DNA of 64,000 nt, from assembly GCF_019904235.1 (NCBI RefSeq), contig NZ_CP063202.1:1550001-1614000 (forward strand), read 5' to 3'. The notes beneath the pieces were generated by a model. The model was given only the letters and a program-made list of their open reading frames with translations. It made no database searches and had not been told where the DNA came from. The stretch is from Erythrobacter sp. SCSIO 43205 (lineage in GTDB: Bacteria > Pseudomonadota > Alphaproteobacteria > Sphingomonadales > Sphingomonadaceae). The position numbers were made by a program, and so were the translations under genes. Below, one piece after another: positions 43,563 through 52,324 of this stretch (the stretch's first letter is position 1; the number at the start of each line of letters is the position of its first letter).

Positions 43563-45038
43563 TTACACAGCAGGCAGGGTCGGATTTGTGATGGTCATGA
43601 TCTTACCAATATCATCCCATTCTTCGCGCGGTGCCCAATTGCGGTTTGCGCCAAGGAAGGAACGATCATCCAATTCAAGGATGCCGATCATCACCTCTGC
43701 AACGATTGTTGCGCCCACTGGGCCCAAGGCCTCGCCCTTAGTGAAGGTGCCATTGGTTTCGGCACGGCCAATCACCTCGGCTTCCGCGAGGAGGTAGAGC
43801 CACAAGGGGATGCCATCGCTGCCAATATCAGGGTGCAGATCAGCGATCTTGGCGACCACCAGATCGATATCCGCTTGGTCAACGCCGATGGCTTTCGCGA
43901 TTTTTTCACCGCCCGGCAGCAGGAAGGCGTTGCCCCGCAGCAAGTTGCGCGTGGCAAGCGATGCCTCGTCGCCCGCTCCGACAAACGGCAGTTTGAGCAA
44001 GTCGCCAGCGAGTTTCGTATCGAGCGTTTGGGTCTTTTCGACCGTGCGACCTTCGCTGGTTTCAAACAGTTCGTGCCAATCCACCACGGCGCGCGGGTGG
44101 CTGACCCGGTCAAAGCCGCGGCCAAGGAATTCGCCGAACAGTTCAAGCTTGCCCGTACCTTTGCGGGTTTGCAGCGACATGGGGATCATCGAGTGGCCAA
44201 AACGATATGCAGCGACTGAAAATTCAACCGGGATGAAAGGCGTGTCGGCACAGTAGAACTGGCGTCCACAGCCCAAAATCCGCTCCACCACGGGGGTGCC
44301 GCACATAGCGTTCAGAAAGTCATTCACCACCGCCCATTGATAGTGCCACGTGGTTTGCTGACGCGCTTCTTCATAAAGCTCATGGCCTTCCAATGTCTCT
44401 TCATTGGGGTTGTTTTTGCTTTCGTGATAAAGCGTATCGGCCACATGATTATGGAAGCGGATAATCGCGAGCTGCATCTGGCTCAAAATGCGGTTTTCAT
44501 CATTGCGTGGATCGCCAATGACCGCGCGGTTGTTGGGCGAGCGCAGCAGGTCGTGATCGGCATATTCACCTTGCACCAGATCCCCATTGTCCAAACGATT
44601 ATCATCGCCTGTCAGCAGTTTAACGCCATTAAATGGTGCCTCCTGGCTGAACAGATAAGGCTGAGCCTCTGGCCCAAGGCCGTAGATGCAATCGAGATCC
44701 AGCGTCGGCGTGCGCACATTGGCGACTTCGCTTGCATCATTGATGACAGATGAAAATGATGTGGACGCATCAAGTGTGATGTCATGGTCGATAAACTGAC
44801 CGAAAAAGACCATGCCAACGGGCACCGACTTTGTGGGTGAGTTTTTGTTGCCGCCATCCATCGGGCCGCCATCTCGGCCAATTGCCTGCAAGATGTCGGG
44901 CCTTGTGTAAGCTGGTGGCAAGTTGCCAAACATCCGGCCAAAGCGATCTTCGCGTTGATGTTCGGAATAATGGCTGCGGCTGCAATAAGGGGCAAGACCG
45001 TCTAACGGTTTCATCCCGTGGTGTTCGTGGCTGCTCAT
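43563..45038 (-). CDS. Animal-type haem peroxidase
   Basis: A 491-residue member of the peroxidase-cyclooxygenase superfamily. The distal His region FGQFIDHDITLD, the LAIIRFHNHVADTL helix and the proximal RFGHSMIPMS helix are visible, so haem binding is likely. There is no signal peptide, so it is either cytoplasmic or exported by another route. The N-terminal His cluster (HEHHG) is odd. It has no catalase or other redox partner beside it; uvrC is divergent, 204 bases away, in a gap with no further gene. Substrate unknown. Confidence 0.88.
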   Translation of the reverse strand: MSSHEHHGMKPLDGLAPYCSRSHYSEHQREDRFGRMFGNLPPAYTRPDILQAIGRDGGPMDGGNKNSPTKSVPVGMVFFGQFIDHDITLDASTSFSSVINDASEVANVRTPTLDLDCIYGLGPEAQPYLFSQEAPFNGVKLLTGDDNRLDNGDLVQGEYADHDLLRSPNNRAVIGDPRNDENRILSQMQLAIIRFHNHVADTLYHESKNNPNEETLEGHELYEEARQQTTWHYQWAVVNDFLNAMCGTPVVERILGCGRQFYCADTPFIPVEFSVAAYRFGHSMIPMSLQTRKGTGKLELFGEFLGRGFDRVSHPRAVVDWHELFETSEGRTVEKTQTLDTKLAGDLLKLPFVGAGDEASLATRNLLRGNAFLLPGGEKIAKAIGVDQADIDLVVAKIADLHPDIGSDGIPLWLYLLAEAEVIGRAETNGTFTKGEALGPVGATIVAEVMIGILELDDRSFLGANRNWAPREEWDDIGKIMTITNPTLPAV

Positions 45039-45242
45039 CTCTTCGTCTCCCTGAATTGAAAAAATTCGGGCGACCCGGTCAAATTATGCTTACCCCTCCA
45101 ATTGGTACCGCTTATGAATCGGGCAGCATTTCTTTTGCGTGAGCCTCGTAATGGGGATTGGTCTTGGCCCGCTGTGCAGTATTTCACAGGACATCGCGCA
45201 AGGGGGGGTTTTCGCGGTCAACTGATGGTCTATCTATGACCG

Positions 45243-47186
45243 ATGGCTCAATCTCCTTCTGGCAGACCGCACAACCCCGACGGTGCAGAGCGCTTCAATG
45301 AGGCGCAGGCGGCGACCACAGTTGCGCGCGCTCAGCCCAATTTGGAGGCCGGCGTCAACGCCATTCGTGAGGTGGTGAAGACGTTGAAACCCATTCCGGG
45401 CGTCTATCGTATGCTCGATGCACGAGGCGATGTGCTGTATGTCGGCAAAGCGCGCAGTTTGAAGGCGCGGGTGGTCAATTATACGCAGGTCAACCAACTG
45501 ACCAATCGCCTGCAACGCATGGTGTCGCAATGCCGCAGCATGGAAATCGTCACCACCAATTCCGAGGCCGAGGCGCTGCTTCTCGAAGCGCAGCTGATCA
45601 AGCGTTACCGCCCACCGTTCAATGTGCTCCTGCGCGATGATAAGAGCTTTCCCTTTATCCTGCTGCGCGCCGATCACGCGTTTCCGCGCATTCACAAGCA
45701 TCGCGGCGCGCGGCGGGCGAAGGGGAACTATTATGGGCCGTTTGCCAGCGCTGGATCGGTCAACACCACGCTTAACGCGCTGGAGAAACTGTTCCTCCTA
45801 AGGTCTTGTACCGACAGCTTTTTCAACAATCGCGACAGGCCGTGCCTGCTCTATCAGATCAAGCGCTGTTCAGCGCCGTGCGTGGGGCGGATAAGCGAGG
45901 AGGATTACGCCGCGCTCGTCACACAGGCCAAGGATTTCCTTGCGGGCAAATCGGGCAAGGTGCAGGCCGATCTCGAACGCCAAATGGCGAAGGCCGCCGA
46001 AGAGCTGGACTTCGAAACGGCTGCGATCCTTCGCGACCGATTGCGCGCGGCGACCTTTATCCAAGGGTCGCAGGCGATCAACGCGAAGAATGTGGGCGAT
46101 GCCGATGTCTTTGCTATCGCGGCCAAGGGCGGGCAGATGTGTGTGCAGGCCTTTTTCATCAGAGGCGGGCAAAATTGGGGTCACCGCGCCTTTTTCCCTT
46201 CTCACATCAAGGATGTCGAAGAGGCGCAGGTTCTCGCCAATGTCATGCTGCAATTCTACGAGGAAGTACCACCGCCGCCGACCGTACTGGTTGACCGCGA
46301 GCTGCCCGAAGGCGAGTTGATGGAAGCAGCGCTCAGCGAACTGGCCGAGAAGAAAGTCGCAATCTCCATCCCCCAACGCGGCGACCGTCGCAAGCTTATG
46401 GCGCAGGCTGAGCGCAATGCTGTGGAAGCGCTTGATCGCAGGCTCGCTGAGAGCGGGACCAAGGCGAAAGTCCACCGCGACCTGGCCGAATTTCTTGAAC
46501 TTGATGAACCGCCCAGCCGCATCGAGGTCTACGACAACTCCCACATTCAAGGCGCAAAAGCCATTGGCGCAATGGTTGTCGCGTCACCCGAAGGCTTTGA
46601 AAAATCGCAATATCGCAAATTCAACATCAAGTCCGCGCAAACCAATGACGATTTCGCCATGATGCGCGAGGTGATGGAGCGGCGCTTTAGCCGCGCGATG
46701 AAGGATGACCCGGACCGTGAGCGGGAAGGCGTGTGGCCCGATCTCGTCCTCATCGACGGCGGTAAAGGCCAACTTTCCAGTGTGATGGAGGTGCTCGGCG
46801 AACTGGGCATCGAAGACCTGCCCGTTATCGGCATCGCCAAGGGCCCCCACCATGGTCGCGAGGGGCGCGAGGTTTTCCATTTTCCCGATGGGCGGGAAAA
46901 GACGCTGCCGACCAATTCACCCGTATTGTTCTATGCGCAAAACCTTCGCGATGAGGTCCACCGCTTCGTCATTGGCGCGCACCGGGCCAAGCGTTCCAAG
47001 GCGATCACGGCATCGCCCCTCGATGAAATCCCCGGCATCGGCCCTGCAAGAAAACGTGCGCTGCTGCTCCATTTCGGAACGGCGAGCAAGGTGCGCGCCG
47101 CCGCGTTGGAAGATCTGCGCCGCGCCCCCGGCGTCAGCGACGCGGTCGCGCGCGCGGTCTATGATTTCTATCACGCAAGGGGGTAA
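45243..47186 (+). CDS. uvrC: Excinuclease ABC subunit C
   Basis: A 647-residue nuclease that makes both incisions in nucleotide excision repair. The GIY-YIG domain (PGVYRMLDARGDVLYVGKA), the UVR/UvrB-binding helices (ERQMAKAAEELDFETAAILRDRL), the RNase-H-like C-terminal nuclease (IEVYDNSHIQGAKAIGAMV, DLVLIDGGKGQ) and the tandem HhH motif (IPGIGPARKRALLLHFG) are all present. The about 35-residue N-terminal extension is disordered. No clear LexA box was seen upstream. Confidence 0.97.
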   Translation: MAQSPSGRPHNPDGAERFNEAQAATTVARAQPNLEAGVNAIREVVKTLKPIPGVYRMLDARGDVLYVGKARSLKARVVNYTQVNQLTNRLQRMVSQCRSMEIVTTNSEAEALLLEAQLIKRYRPPFNVLLRDDKSFPFILLRADHAFPRIHKHRGARRAKGNYYGPFASAGSVNTTLNALEKLFLLRSCTDSFFNNRDRPCLLYQIKRCSAPCVGRISEEDYAALVTQAKDFLAGKSGKVQADLERQMAKAAEELDFETAAILRDRLRAATFIQGSQAINAKNVGDADVFAIAAKGGQMCVQAFFIRGGQNWGHRAFFPSHIKDVEEAQVLANVMLQFYEEVPPPPTVLVDRELPEGELMEAALSELAEKKVAISIPQRGDRRKLMAQAERNAVEALDRRLAESGTKAKVHRDLAEFLELDEPPSRIEVYDNSHIQGAKAIGAMVVASPEGFEKSQYRKFNIKSAQTNDDFAMMREVMERRFSRAMKDDPDREREGVWPDLVLIDGGKGQLSSVMEVLGELGIEDLPVIGIAKGPHHGREGREVFHFPDGREKTLPTNSPVLFYAQNLRDEVHRFVIGAHRAKRSKAITASPLDEIPGIGPARKRALLLHFGTASKVRAAALEDLRRAPGVSDAVARAVYDFYHARG

Positions 47187-47196
47187 GCACGCGGCC

Positions 47197-47880
47197 ATGA
47201 TGCAAATTCCAGAGGCCACAGTCACCGTTCAGCGGATCGGCAAAGAGGGTGAACCTCTTGTCATTATCGATAATTTCACCGGCCAACCCGAACGCCTTCG
47301 CGAAATGGGCGAAGCGGCACGCTATTACCCTGCAGGCGTCGACTATCCCGGCATACGCGCTCCCGCAGACCCATCCTATCTCGACATCCGGCGCGAGTTG
47401 ATGATGCGGGTCATGGGCGAGGTGTTTGGCCTTAGACGATCAATCCAGTGCGAAGTGGCGGCGTTCTCAGTCGTCTCGCTGAAGCCCGAAGACCTCTCAC
47501 CGCGCCAACGCATTCCGCACCATGATCACTCCGATCCGGGCCGCGTTGCGATCATGCACTATCTCGACGACCCTAAAAGCGGCGGCACTGCATTTTACCG
47601 CCACCGGCGCACCGGCTTTGAAGCGATTACACCCGAGCGTGAGGGAGCCTATGCCATGGCTCTGAAAGAGGATGAACATGAATACGGCCCCCCGCCGGCT
47701 GGCTATCCTCAAGAAAGCGAGCGGTTTGAGCGTATTGGCATGGTTGAGGCGCGCGTGGACAGGCTTGCCCTCTATCGTGGACGCCAACTGCACTCCGGAA
47801 TTATTCCGGACACCAAGGCGCTTAGCGATGACCCCAAAACGGGCCGTCTAACCGTCAATATGTTCCTCTACGGTCGCTAG
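47197..47880 (+). CDS. DUF6445-like 2OG-Fe(II) oxygenase-related protein
   Basis: A 227-residue protein with PHHDHSDPGRVAIMHYLDDPKSGGTAFYRHRRTGFE, which supplies a His-x-Asp/His pattern on a jelly-roll, and a later SGIIPD. It resembles the DUF6445 group found beside tryptophan halogenases and cupin-like proteins in marine alphaproteobacteria, though none is adjacent here. ATG 47197 avoids overlap with uvrC; an in-frame ATG at 47161 would overlap it by 26 bases. Substrate unknown. Confidence 0.72.
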   Translation: MMQIPEATVTVQRIGKEGEPLVIIDNFTGQPERLREMGEAARYYPAGVDYPGIRAPADPSYLDIRRELMMRVMGEVFGLRRSIQCEVAAFSVVSLKPEDLSPRQRIPHHDHSDPGRVAIMHYLDDPKSGGTAFYRHRRTGFEAITPEREGAYAMALKEDEHEYGPPPAGYPQESERFERIGMVEARVDRLALYRGRQLHSGIIPDTKALSDDPKTGRLTVNMFLYGR

Positions 47881-47890
47881 TCGAGGGGGC

Positions 47891-49432
47891 TTACGCCTCC
47901 TTATACGCCACCATATCCTCTTGCAGCGTGCGGCCTGCGAGGAGGTAGTGCAGCGCTGCCCAGCCATAGCCGCAGCAGAAGATCACAATCGACCATTGCA
48001 AACCTCGCGCATCGGCATCCGCGCAAGCAGCAAGGTTTCTCGCCTCAACGCCGGTCAGAACATTCTTGGCTTCAGCGCTCAATCCGATCAGCGGCTTGCA
48101 CGCTTCGAGCGTGAGGCCAAGGTCTGCGCCGGTAAGGAAAACCGATTTGAGATAGGTCGACAAAATGCCGATCAACAAGGGACCAAGGCCATAGCCCAAA
48201 AGGTTCACGACGAACAATGTGATCGCCACCGATGTCGCGCGCATCCGGCTGTCCACGACGCCGCCTGACACCGCATACATTGGCCCCAAATAGAAATAGT
48301 GGATCATCGCTGCGATCATCAGCGCAGGCATCGCCAGCCACAGGCTTTCTGCGATATAACCAAAAGCGTAGAGCGGCACTGATGCGCCCATGCCAATGGC
48401 TGGCAACCATGAAAGCGCCTTGGGATAGCGTTTCGAGAGGCGGTCAGACAGCCAGCCGGACGAGAACACGCCAATTGCTGCCATCACGCCAAGGATAATA
48501 CCGAACAGGAGCGAGGCCTCCTGAATGGTAAGGCCGTGAGTGCGGATGAGGAAGCTTGTCGTGAACTGGCTCACTCCGTAACCCACGAAAGAGGCGAGCA
48601 TCGCGCCAAAGACCACATGGCGATAAGCGGGCTTTTTCATCAGAACGCGCAAGGCCTCGCCAAAGCCGGCCCGCTCAAGGTTCTGGAGCGACGCGGGATC
48701 GGTGTAACCGCGCGGGGGCTCTTTGATGGTGCGCCAGACGAGAAAGCCGAGGATGAGGCCCGGAACACCCACAACGACGAAGGCAATGCGCCAGCCTTCG
48801 ACCTGTGACCAGTCGAGGCCGCCGAACAACCCGCCAAGGCCGATGCTGGCGACCCATGCGCCAAAAGCGACGCTGTCGATCCCGGCAAGCTGACCGCCGA
48901 AGATTGAGGCAAACATTCCGCCAAGCGGCACGCCGAGTGCGTAGATCGACACCGCCGTCGCGCGCTTTGAGGGGGGATAATAGTCCGCGATCAGCGATTG
49001 TGCGGGCGGGGTGCATCCCGCCTCTCCAACGCTCACTCCTACGCGGAACAGGAACAGCATCAGGAACGAGGCTGCAAATCCGCACAGCGCGGTGAACAAG
49101 CTCCAGACGATGACGGCCGCAGCGATAATGATAACGCGGTTGAAGCGTTCTGCCCCCCGCGCAATCGGAATGCCGAGAAACGTATAGAGCACCGCGAATG
49201 CAGGCCCACCAAGCAGGCCCATTTGCCAATCCTCAAGCCCAAAGGAGAGCTTGATCGGTTCAGTCAAAATGTTGACGATGGTGCGGTCGATGAAATTGAA
49301 GATGTACACCGTCAGCAGCGCGGCGAGCACATAAGCGCGGTAGCCGGGAGTGCCAAATCCGGTATTCGGGCTGCTGGTCAGGGTTGCGGGCGCGGCCACG
49401 CTTGCGGCCTCAGCCGTTGAGCTTTGCGTCAA
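47891..49432 (-). CDS. MFS transporter (spinster-like)
   Basis: A 513-residue major facilitator with 12 predicted helices. The motif between helices 2 and 3 (GIPIARGAERFNRV), the later SPPSKRATAVSIYALGVPLGG-type region (YPPSKRATAVSIYALG) and WLSDRLSKRYPK are typical of the spinster-like subfamily common in sphingomonads. TTG 49432 is chosen because GGGAG lies 8 bases before it; the open frame continues about 290 bases upstream without transporter features. Substrate unknown. Convergent with the DUF6445-like gene. Confidence 0.88.
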   Translation of the reverse strand: MTQSSTAEAASVAAPATLTSSPNTGFGTPGYRAYVLAALLTVYIFNFIDRTIVNILTEPIKLSFGLEDWQMGLLGGPAFAVLYTFLGIPIARGAERFNRVIIIAAAVIVWSLFTALCGFAASFLMLFLFRVGVSVGEAGCTPPAQSLIADYYPPSKRATAVSIYALGVPLGGMFASIFGGQLAGIDSVAFGAWVASIGLGGLFGGLDWSQVEGWRIAFVVVGVPGLILGFLVWRTIKEPPRGYTDPASLQNLERAGFGEALRVLMKKPAYRHVVFGAMLASFVGYGVSQFTTSFLIRTHGLTIQEASLLFGIILGVMAAIGVFSSGWLSDRLSKRYPKALSWLPAIGMGASVPLYAFGYIAESLWLAMPALMIAAMIHYFYLGPMYAVSGGVVDSRMRATSVAITLFVVNLLGYGLGPLLIGILSTYLKSVFLTGADLGLTLEACKPLIGLSAEAKNVLTGVEARNLAACADADARGLQWSIVIFCCGYGWAALHYLLAGRTLQEDMVAYKEA

Positions 49433-49596
49433 AACTGTCTCTCCCACCGGTGCCCATTCGTTTTGGCTTTGCAAGGGGCACCTGCTTCTCTCTTGCGCAG
49501 TCTTGACGAATTTGAGTGGGAGGTAAAGGCAGATGGCGGGCAAGGGGGCAAGGTTTTCGACCAACTGCTTGTGGTCGTTGCGCGCCTTTGGGGATT

Positions 49597-49639
49597 GCAA
49601 AAAAGAAAGGCCCGGCACCGCGAGAAAGCGGGCCGGGCC
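49597..49639 (-). terminator. Terminator of sodB
   Basis: Minus-strand stem GGCCCGGC / GCCGGGCC (49639-49632 and 49616-49609) with an inner CCGC-GCGG extension, followed by UUUCUUUUUU. It lies 22 bases after the sodB stop. The gap 49433-49596 upstream of the transporter has no gene I can support. Confidence 0.85.
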
Positions 49640-49661
49640 AGAATTTTTATCCTTACGCGGT

Positions 49662-50279
49662 TTAGGCGTTGGTCGGATATGTCCATGTGCTGCCACGCGC
49701 GAGGTTTTCGCTAGCGAAAGCAAAGTTCAGCTTTCCATCGACAACCGCGTCGAGATAGGCCGGGCGCGCATTCTGGTGATCGAGGTAGTAGGCGTGCTCC
49801 CACACATCAATCGTGAGAAGCGGGTTGAAATCGCTGTCTGCAAGCGTGTCGCCATCGTGCGTTTCTTCGATGGAAAGCTTGCCGTCTTTTTCAGCGAGCC
49901 AAACCCAGCCGCTGGCAAAGTGTCCTGCGCCGCGTGATTTAAGCTGCGATTTCAGCTCGTCCATTGAGCCGAAAGCTTCGTCAATCTTGGCTGCGAGTTC
50001 ATCCGATGGTGCGGTTTCCGACCCCGCGAGCGAGTGCCAGTAAAAACCGTGGTTCCAGCTTTGCGCTGCGTTGTTAAACAGGCCCTGATTTGAGCCGCGT
50101 GCGTCAGCAACAACTGCTTCGAGAGCGGCGTTTTCATGGGCCGTGCCTTCGATGGCCGCGTTCATTTTGTCGACATAGGCCTTGTGGTGCTTGCCGTGGT
50201 GAAAGGAAAGCGTGTGCGCCGAGATTGCCGGGGCAAGCGCGTCGTCAGCGTAGGGAAGGTCGATGAGGTTAAAAGCCAT
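49662..50279 (-). CDS. sodB: Iron superoxide dismutase
   Basis: A 205-residue Fe/Mn-type SOD. Metal ligands are His27 (SFHHGKHHKAYV), His77 (SWNHGFYW), and the Asp and His of DVWEHAYYLDH. Gln73 in NNAAQSWNH is the placement typical of iron enzymes. No signal peptide, so cytoplasmic. Strong terminator downstream; the 174-base gap on its upstream side separates it from the divergent small peptidase gene. Confidence 0.96.
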   Translation of the reverse strand: MAFNLIDLPYADDALAPAISAHTLSFHHGKHHKAYVDKMNAAIEGTAHENAALEAVVADARGSNQGLFNNAAQSWNHGFYWHSLAGSETAPSDELAAKIDEAFGSMDELKSQLKSRGAGHFASGWVWLAEKDGKLSIEETHDGDTLADSDFNPLLTIDVWEHAYYLDHQNARPAYLDAVVDGKLNFAFASENLARGSTWTYPTNA

Positions 50280-50453
50280 CTTGAAAAGTCTCCTGCGTTG
50301 GAATTGGGGTTCCTCTAGCTAATGCGTGGACGCACGGAAAGTTGCAAATTGATGTTTCAGAATGTGACGTGCTGCAAAATCCGGACATAAAAGTGTAAAA
50401 TATCCACCAGCTGGTCTTGGCTTGCGACTAACAGTTAGCCTAATGCATCAAAC

Positions 50454-50735
50454 ATGATCGGGTACAAGATCGCACGGGTGAGAGACAGAAGCATGGAACC
50501 GCGATTGCCAAAAGGCAGCGTGGTGCTTTTTAGTGCGAAAAAACGGCCAAAGCGCGGCGATACCGTGCTGGCTATTCATCCAGAAATTGGCAAAGTTGTA
50601 CAAAAGGTTACAGCTGTTGGGCGCAAAGGCGGCGTTTACTTGAGCGTCGACAAAGCAAAAGGCCATGAGGCGCAATCTGTTGGTCGGGTTGATTTGAAAG
50701 ATGTGCTGGGCGTAATGGTCCGCCGGATCGCCTGA
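50454..50735 (+). CDS. Miniature S24/S26-type peptidase without membrane anchor
   Basis: A 93-residue protein. RDRSMEPRLPKGSVVLF carries the serine of the signal-peptidase/LexA-like fold (Ser13), RGDTVLAIHP follows, and Lys51 in VVQKVTAV is at the distance expected for the general base. There is no membrane helix and no DNA-binding domain, so it is neither a classical signal peptidase nor a LexA-type repressor. Similar small proteins occur as maturation proteases for nickel SOD; here the divergent neighbour is an iron SOD, which needs no such processing. Target unknown. An 11-base palindrome CTAACAGTTAG lies 16 bases upstream. Confidence 0.75.
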   Translation: MIGYKIARVRDRSMEPRLPKGSVVLFSAKKRPKRGDTVLAIHPEIGKVVQKVTAVGRKGGVYLSVDKAKGHEAQSVGRVDLKDVLGVMVRRIA

Positions 50736-50740
50736 TCGCG

Positions 50741-52270
50741 TTAGGCCGCCTGCTGATTTTTGCGAAATTCGGCATCTCTCGAGAGCTGAGCGTGTTCGAC
50801 CCACGTTGCGTGAACCCCGCTGGAGATTTTGTGGGGTAGAGCCGCGCGGCAAATCGGGCCCTTGGCGATGTCGCTGGCATCAAGGATCGCAAGCTCAGAC
50901 GTGGCGGTATTCTCATTGATCAAAAAGGTGACGAGATAGCCGTCGTCTTCGCGTGATTGTTGTCTTACCGCTTCGCTGCTTGAGGACTTGCGCGGCACCA
51001 TCGGGCTTTCGCTGGCATAGACGCCGTCGGGAAGCTCATGGACCTGCTCTTCCCCTGTCTGCGTATCATGGCGCACATATCCATTGAACAGGAACCATCC
51101 CGGCTTGCTCGTGGTCGACCAGATATAGCGGCTCTTCTTCATCAGATAAGCCGGGTTGATCATGCCAAATTCCACGATCCGGTCACTCAGGCGTTCTTCG
51201 GTAGTCTCGCCCGTTTTGAGGTTAAAGCGCCAGCGGTGGAGACGGCTCTGGAAGGAGTGCTCATCAACATAGGCCATCATATGGCTGTATTCTCCCGCTT
51301 CCTCTAGCGGATCGGGCATGGGTTTGTCTTGGTAATACCCTTCGAGCACCACTTCATCGCCTTCTGACCCGGAAACCTCATACGCGTTGGTCCAATGGAG
51401 GACATAAGTGGGGGAGGCTTCGAACCAGCGAATATCCTCTGGCTGACCACGGCGCGGGATCAGGGCAAAGCGCGTCGGCACGCCGTCATGGATGCGCGCT
51501 GCATGAATGTTTCGCTCCAAGAGATTCTCATCCCAGAACAGCGGCATATCATTGAGGATCGACCAGTTTTTCGTGATTGCCATATCGTGCGGCAGGCGCG
51601 GGCCGGGAAGGGGGATGGGGACATAATGCTCCAGCTGTCCGGATCGCCCGACTACACCGTAATGCATGAAGGGCGCATATTTGGAGTAGTTGAAGAACAT
51701 CAGCTCGCCTGTCTCTTCATCCACTTTCGGATGGGCTGAAACGCCATCAATCGGGCCCCATGACGCTTTACCCAAATTCTCCAGAGTGACCGGGTCCATC
51801 TGCCAAGCCTCGCCGCATTGGTAGAAGGTCGCAAGTGCGGTCCCTGCGTGCACGATGATGTCGGTGGAGCCTGTGTCTTTCAGCCCCTCGTGTGCGCCAA
51901 AACCGGGGCGCCTGGAGGTGCCGTGCGGGTCCATCAATCCGCCCCACAAAGCCTCGCCCGCGATCTGTTCCTGATTAAAGCAGTGCGTGCGGATAAAGCG
52001 GTTGCGATAGCTCGCTTTGCCACCTGAAATGCTCACCTGATGCACCATTCCATCGCCATCAAACGGGTGATGCCGCCCAAGCGGTTGGTGAACCGGATTT
52101 TCGGTATTGCGCAGATAAATGCCGTCAATATCCGCCGGGATTTCGCCCTCGATCACCTCAAGCTCGTCAACATCCACCTCTTCGTGAACTGGCGTCCATG
52201 CGCCAGAGAGATAGGGGTGGTTCGAAGGCTGAAGCGTTGTCTTAACCGGCGGCTGGCGTGTGATCTGCAT
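50741..52270 (-). CDS. Carotenoid oxygenase family protein
   Basis: A 509-residue RPE65/CCD-fold enzyme; members cleave carotenoid, apocarotenoid or stilbene double bonds with a four-His iron centre. Candidate ligands appear in GVSAHPKVDEETGE, RLPHDMAITKNWSIL, AYVDEHSFQS and the C-terminal SGVHATWVEH. The N-terminal GIYLRNTENPVHQP and FDGDGMVHQVSI are family hallmarks. GGGAGAGAC precedes the ATG. It is followed on the same strand by nothing close; convergent with the small peptidase gene. Confidence 0.92.
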   Translation of the reverse strand: MQITRQPPVKTTLQPSNHPYLSGAWTPVHEEVDVDELEVIEGEIPADIDGIYLRNTENPVHQPLGRHHPFDGDGMVHQVSISGGKASYRNRFIRTHCFNQEQIAGEALWGGLMDPHGTSRRPGFGAHEGLKDTGSTDIIVHAGTALATFYQCGEAWQMDPVTLENLGKASWGPIDGVSAHPKVDEETGELMFFNYSKYAPFMHYGVVGRSGQLEHYVPIPLPGPRLPHDMAITKNWSILNDMPLFWDENLLERNIHAARIHDGVPTRFALIPRRGQPEDIRWFEASPTYVLHWTNAYEVSGSEGDEVVLEGYYQDKPMPDPLEEAGEYSHMMAYVDEHSFQSRLHRWRFNLKTGETTEERLSDRIVEFGMINPAYLMKKSRYIWSTTSKPGWFLFNGYVRHDTQTGEEQVHELPDGVYASESPMVPRKSSSSEAVRQQSREDDGYLVTFLINENTATSELAILDASDIAKGPICRAALPHKISSGVHATWVEHAQLSRDAEFRKNQQAA

Positions 52271-52324
52271 TTGTCTCTCCCGGCGCGCATCGTAACCGTG
52301 GCGACCGACAAGACAAGAACTTCA

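Noticed and set aside
50428-50438. Palindrome CTAACAGTTAG between sodB and the small peptidase gene as an operator
   Set aside because: Too short and matching no regulator consensus I can name; mentioned only in the gene entry.
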